A model generated the notes under the pieces. The model did no database searches, had not been told where the DNA came from, and saw only the letters and a list, made by a program, of their open reading frames with translations. Of a stretch of 5,303 nucleotides of DNA, positions 4,968 through 5,303 are shown piece after piece (position 1 is the first letter of the stretch; the number at the start of each line of letters is the position of its first letter). The position numbers and the translations under genes are program-made. The stretch is from contig JAJZPK010000160.1 of assembly GCA_021811205.1 (NCBI GenBank), positions 1 through 5,303 of the forward strand, given 5' to 3'. Source of the stretch: Pseudomonadota bacterium (GTDB lineage Bacteria; Pseudomonadota; Gammaproteobacteria; Burkholderiales; JABEVD01).

Positions 4968-4991
4968 CCGGGAACGGCAATGGGATCCCGG
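4968..4991. promoter_or_regulatory. Inverted-repeat candidate operator at the transcription start
   Basis: CCGGGA (4968-4973) and TCCCGG (4986-4991) form a 6-bp inverted repeat with a 12-bp spacer across the predicted transcription start. A perfect 8-bp palindrome, GGGATCCC, lies at 4982-4989. Likely function is repressor binding or a leader hairpin (inference). Confidence 0.45.
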
Positions 4992-5034
4992 GGGAATTGA
5001 ATAAAATAAAAGCCCATGGCGAAGGAGAAAAGTC

Positions 5035-5303
5035 ATGAAGATGCAAACGGTAGCCGCTTTGCCGTCTGAAGAAGAAGCGGAACTGGCGAAGGAAAGCAGC
5101 AGGGCGTTGTCACTGCACATGAAAAGCCGTGACGAGACGCAGGAAATCTGCATAGTCGACGACAAGGGAGAGCATGAGGCAGTCAAGGTTCCGGCCGCAG
5201 CCATGCGCATGCTGTTGGATATCCTGGCGGAAATGGCACAGGGCAACGCGGTGAGCCTGATTCCTGTTCATGCCGAGCTGACCACTCAGGAGGCAGCCGA
5301 TTT
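5035..5303 (+). CDS. Excisionase-family antitoxin of a type II toxin-antitoxin system (partial)
   Basis: 89 residues are visible and the gene continues past the window end. AAGGAG lies 7 nt before the ATG. Residues 36-80 carry the pattern of this antitoxin family: a short beta part (EICIVDDKGEHEAVKVP), then a helix (AAMRMLLDILAEMAQGN) and SLIPVHAELTTQEAADF. The LTTQEAAD segment is the start of a MerR/excisionase-type helix-turn-helix, normally continuing with LNVSRP and a recognition helix. Proteins of this kind bind their own promoter and neutralise a toxin, often a PIN-domain ribonuclease encoded just downstream; that gene would lie outside the window. The 13-bp direct repeats and the inverted repeat upstream fit autoregulation. 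ATG 5035 is preferred to ATG 5041 on spacing. Confidence 0.82.
   Translation, partial: MKMQTVAALPSEEEAELAKESSRALSLHMKSRDETQEICIVDDKGEHEAVKVPAAAMRMLLDILAEMAQGNAVSLIPVHAELTTQEAAD

Noticed and set aside
4669..5004. 111-aa plus-strand frame
   Set aside because: Antisense to the 88-aa gene, extends through the direct repeats and promoter, and has no ribosome site.

Overview
The window looks like chromosomal DNA of a Gram-negative, moderately GC-rich proteobacterium, possibly a betaproteobacterium. The basis is sigma70-like promoters, Shine-Dalgarno sites, a Sec signal peptide, a CyaB1-like cyclase and an excisionase-type antitoxin. The taxonomic guess is inference from gene style only. There are six genes, one of them a 53-aa ORF, and one long non-coding gap. 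No tRNA, rRNA, CRISPR array or intact insertion sequence was seen.

Region 1 (1-3712) is a cyclic-nucleotide module arranged around a divergent promoter at about 2301-2365. Leftward runs an operon of a 136-aa coiled-coil protein built from four 36-residue repeats, then (ATGA overlap) a class III adenylate cyclase with GAF-GAF-PAS-cyclase order. The cyclase is cut by the window start, with 615 residues visible. Rightward runs a 160-aa protein that is a lone cyclic-nucleotide-binding domain with no DNA-binding part. It is followed 8 nt later by a 282-aa exported protein with four cysteines in its mature part. The layout suggests that the cyclase makes cAMP, its second GAF domain may sense it, and the stand-alone domain is a nearby receptor. 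The coiled-coil protein may be a scaffold or cyclase partner. These links are inferred from position.

Region 2 (3709-4563) starts with a small leftward ORF (53 aa) whose stop codon overlaps the stop of the exported protein's gene inside one CTAG, in the loop of a hairpin. The ORF has a good Shine-Dalgarno site and a strong-looking promoter with a dyad. Beyond it lies roughly 690 bp without a convincing gene. That gap holds several hairpins, a cluster of CGGGAC direct repeats at about 9-10 bp spacing, and a GCATAT repeat/dyad.

Region 3 (4564-5303) has a leftward 88-aa orphan protein, and divergent from it the start of an excisionase-family antitoxin gene that runs off the window end. The antitoxin promoter is overlapped by a perfect 13-bp direct repeat and followed by a 6-bp inverted repeat, as expected for an autoregulated toxin-antitoxin operon. 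A toxin, often a PIN-domain protein in this family, would be expected just beyond the window.
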